A stretch of 64,000 nucleotides of DNA from Neorhodopirellula pilleata (GTDB lineage: Bacteria > Planctomycetota > Planctomycetia > Pirellulales > Pirellulaceae). The notes under the pieces were generated by a model that was given only the letters and a program-made list of their open reading frames with translations, was not told the origin of the DNA and did not search any database. The stretch spans positions 1,457,086 to 1,521,085 of the forward strand of contig NZ_SJPM01000001.1 in the NCBI RefSeq assembly GCF_007859915.1, in the 5' to 3' direction. Every line of letters starts with the position of its first letter. The first letter of the stretch is position 1. The position numbers and the translations under genes are program-made. This document shows, piece by piece, positions 62,757 to 64,000 of the stretch.

Positions 62757-63359
62757 TTAGAATTCCTTTAAATTCAACGGGTCAACAATGGCGCGCAAGC
62801 TCTTCGAAACGGCGCATCCGTAGAGCGGTAGGCCCTCGACGTCTTGATCGGCAATTGTTTTTTGAATGATGGTTTGATCTTGGATATCAAGTCCCTGCTT
62901 GCGAGACGTGTATCCTCCGGAGTAGCGGATGGTTCCTGATCCGTCACTGACGACTAACAACGGTGCCGATTCGACACCATATAACTCTTTAAGTTGCGCT
63001 GGGGTAACGACATCGACTTCAAAACCGAGTCCGATGGCGTCCGCTTGCCCTTGTTGGTCTTGGCCGATCAAGACGATCCGTTCGATAGCTCCGGGGATTG
63101 GTTGGCGGCTCAGGACATGCTTTAGGACGCGACGGGAGCAAGGACAATCGCCATAAAGAAAATGAAACGCGAACACTTGTTTTTCGCTGTCCGACGGCGT
63201 TGCCCAACCGACCGTGCGGGGCACAATCTCGCCCGCTCGAGGATGCGGCAGCGTCACCCAGTGCCCCACCATCAAACTGGCGCAAACCAACAATAAGCCG
63301 GCGACCCAGGTCGAGAAGAACACTCGTTGAAAGATGGACGTGACAGCGAACCTGTCCAT
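62757..63359 (-). CDS. Membrane-anchored thioredoxin-like protein with CxC motif
   Basis: From ATG 63359 (MDRFAVTSIFQRVFF) the product is 200 residues; the frame is open upstream to 63782 but those codons look non-coding. A membrane anchor (STWVAGLLLVCASLMVGHWV, about 15-35) precedes a periplasmic thioredoxin-like domain. The expected CxxC is C-P-C in FHFLYGDCPCSRRVLKHV (about 72-76), followed by a strand VLIGQDQQG and the cis-Pro-like GVESAPLLVVSDGSG. A final segment (YGCAVSKSLRAIVDPLNL) contains one more Cys. It may be a redox sensor or metal-binding protein rather than a disulfide reductase. Eleven bases separate it from the membrane CheA-like kinase, so it probably feeds or measures the kinase's input. 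Confidence 0.75.
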   Translation of the reverse strand: MDRFAVTSIFQRVFFSTWVAGLLLVCASLMVGHWVTLPHPRAGEIVPRTVGWATPSDSEKQVFAFHFLYGDCPCSRRVLKHVLSRQPIPGAIERIVLIGQDQQGQADAIGLGFEVDVVTPAQLKELYGVESAPLLVVSDGSGTIRYSGGYTSRKQGLDIQDQTIIQKTIADQDVEGLPLYGCAVSKSLRAIVDPLNLKEF

Positions 63360-63755
63360 TTGCCATTGCCCCGTGAAAGAAATCGATTGCCCGAGAGTCC
63401 AAGCGGCATCGCGTGCCCCCCGAGCTCTAAAAGAAAATGGCTGACAAACAGCAACCCCTAAACATTTGCCAATCAAAATTGTCAGGAAAAACGATGCGAT
63501 CGGGGCAAAACAAGACGACTGAACCGATCGATCCGCTTTCTCCGGTGGCGCAGGGGCGTAATCTGAACAAAACACAGGCATCGGGCATGCTTTTTGGCAA
63601 CGGCACGCTAAATGCATATCGGTGCTGGCCGCATGGAAGCGGTTCGAGTTGCCTAAAGATTGGGCACTGTTGCCTCGCAACAAACGACTGAACGACTCAA
63701 TTCCAAGATCGTTGGCGGCGATTTTGGAGTCACGTTTCCAGGCACCCATTGCTGA
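63360..63755. other. Divergent intergenic region without a recognised gene
   Basis: The stretch between the thioredoxin-like gene (minus) and the NirB-like gene (plus) has open frames on both strands, but none shows a signal peptide, domain or ribosome binding sequence. It should hold both promoters; no clear elements were identified. Confidence 0.4.
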
Positions 63756-64000
63756 ATGTCTATCGCTCCGCCATCTGCTCATCCAACGGCTTCAGCTTCG
63801 GTTGCATCGTTGCCACCCATTGCCGCTACCCGGCGCAGCCGCTTGATAATTGTCGGTGGTGGGATGGCGGCCTTCGGTCTTTGTGACCGCCTGAGCCGTC
63901 GTGGATCGATCGTGGATTTTGACGTCACCATCTTTGGCGAAGAGCCTCAATTGGCCTACGATCGGGTCAATCTTTCGAAGTTCTTCTCAGGTCGATCCGC
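63756..64000 (+). CDS. nirB: NirB-like nitrite reductase large subunit / FAD-dependent oxidoreductase, N-terminal part
   Basis: The gene starts at ATG 63756 and runs off the right edge, leaving 81 codons. After a 28-residue Ser/Ala/Pro-rich leader, the sequence RLIIVGGGMAAFGLCDRL is a dinucleotide (FAD) binding fold (G-x-G-x-x-A variant). It is followed by FDVTIFGEEPQLAYDRVNLSKFFSG, which matches the second strand and the acidic loop of NirB and related assimilatory nitrite reductases (VFGxExxxxYxRxxLS). NirB reduces nitrite to ammonia with NAD(P)H, using FAD, siroheme and an iron-sulfur cluster. Only the FAD part is visible, so other members of the same oxidoreductase superfamily (for example rubredoxin reductases) cannot be excluded. 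The leader is long and has no typical signal. Confidence 0.65.
   Translation, partial: MSIAPPSAHPTASASVASLPPIAATRRSRLIIVGGGMAAFGLCDRLSRRGSIVDFDVTIFGEEPQLAYDRVNLSKFFSGRS

Noticed and set aside
63360..63782. Upstream extension of the thioredoxin-like protein by 141 codons
   Set aside because: The extra residues resemble random translation, and the ATG at 63359 is followed at once by a membrane anchor.

Overview
The window reads as a chromosomal segment of a planctomycete, most likely a marine Pirellulaceae member related to Rhodopirellula. Three things point there: large Ser/Thr kinases paired with ECF sigma factors, domains typical of planctomycetes (TIGR03067-like, DUF1598, DUF3592), and a tetrahydromethanopterin-linked C1 module (fae, mtdB). 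No rRNA, tRNA or CRISPR array was seen. All family assignments come from reading motifs in the translations; no database was searched.

Layout. 1-8.6 kb is mostly ordinary chromosome: a small membrane protein, a secreted lactonase-fold protein, an HD/PAS/GGDEF diguanylate cyclase, an ECF sigma factor, a small secreted protein and ClpC. 8.7-18.6 kb is a scrambled accessory zone. It holds a 470-bp direct duplication, an IS66 remnant cutting a membrane-protein gene, a LuxR-type regulator, a GAF protein, an AT-rich orphan gene, an IS4-like element whose transposase has an in-frame amber codon, a glycosyltransferase, a REP-associated (RAYT) transposase with a candidate recognition motif, and 3' gene fragments that begin exactly at copies of that motif.

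20.9-51.5 kb is the centrepiece: six same-strand modules, each an ECF sigma factor overlapping or almost touching a membrane-anchored partner gene. Four partners are Ser/Thr kinases that start with an H-x3-C-x2-C zinc anti-sigma-like motif, followed by kinase, one membrane segment and a variable extracytoplasmic region. Those outer regions carry an apparently uncharacterised repeat module, TIGR03067-like domains, a PDZ domain, and trypsin-like and metallopeptidase-like folds that seem to have lost their catalytic residues. The fifth partner is a membrane protein fused to a class C beta-lactamase-type serine hydrolase. The sixth is a single-pass anti-sigma-like protein followed by an S41 protease with an internal tandem duplication. 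I infer a locally expanded family of envelope-sensing switches in which kinase and anti-sigma functions are fused.

51.9-64 kb holds a BlaI repressor with a truncated BlaR1-type partner, a degenerate RAYT-like gene with palindromic repeats, an ATP-grasp/fae/mtdB cluster, a chimeric SRPBCC/zinc-alcohol-dehydrogenase gene, a DUF1598 protein, a four-gene chemosensory-like operon (thioredoxin-like protein, membrane CheA-like kinase, CheY, soluble MCP-like protein) and the start of a NirB-like nitrite reductase gene at the right edge.
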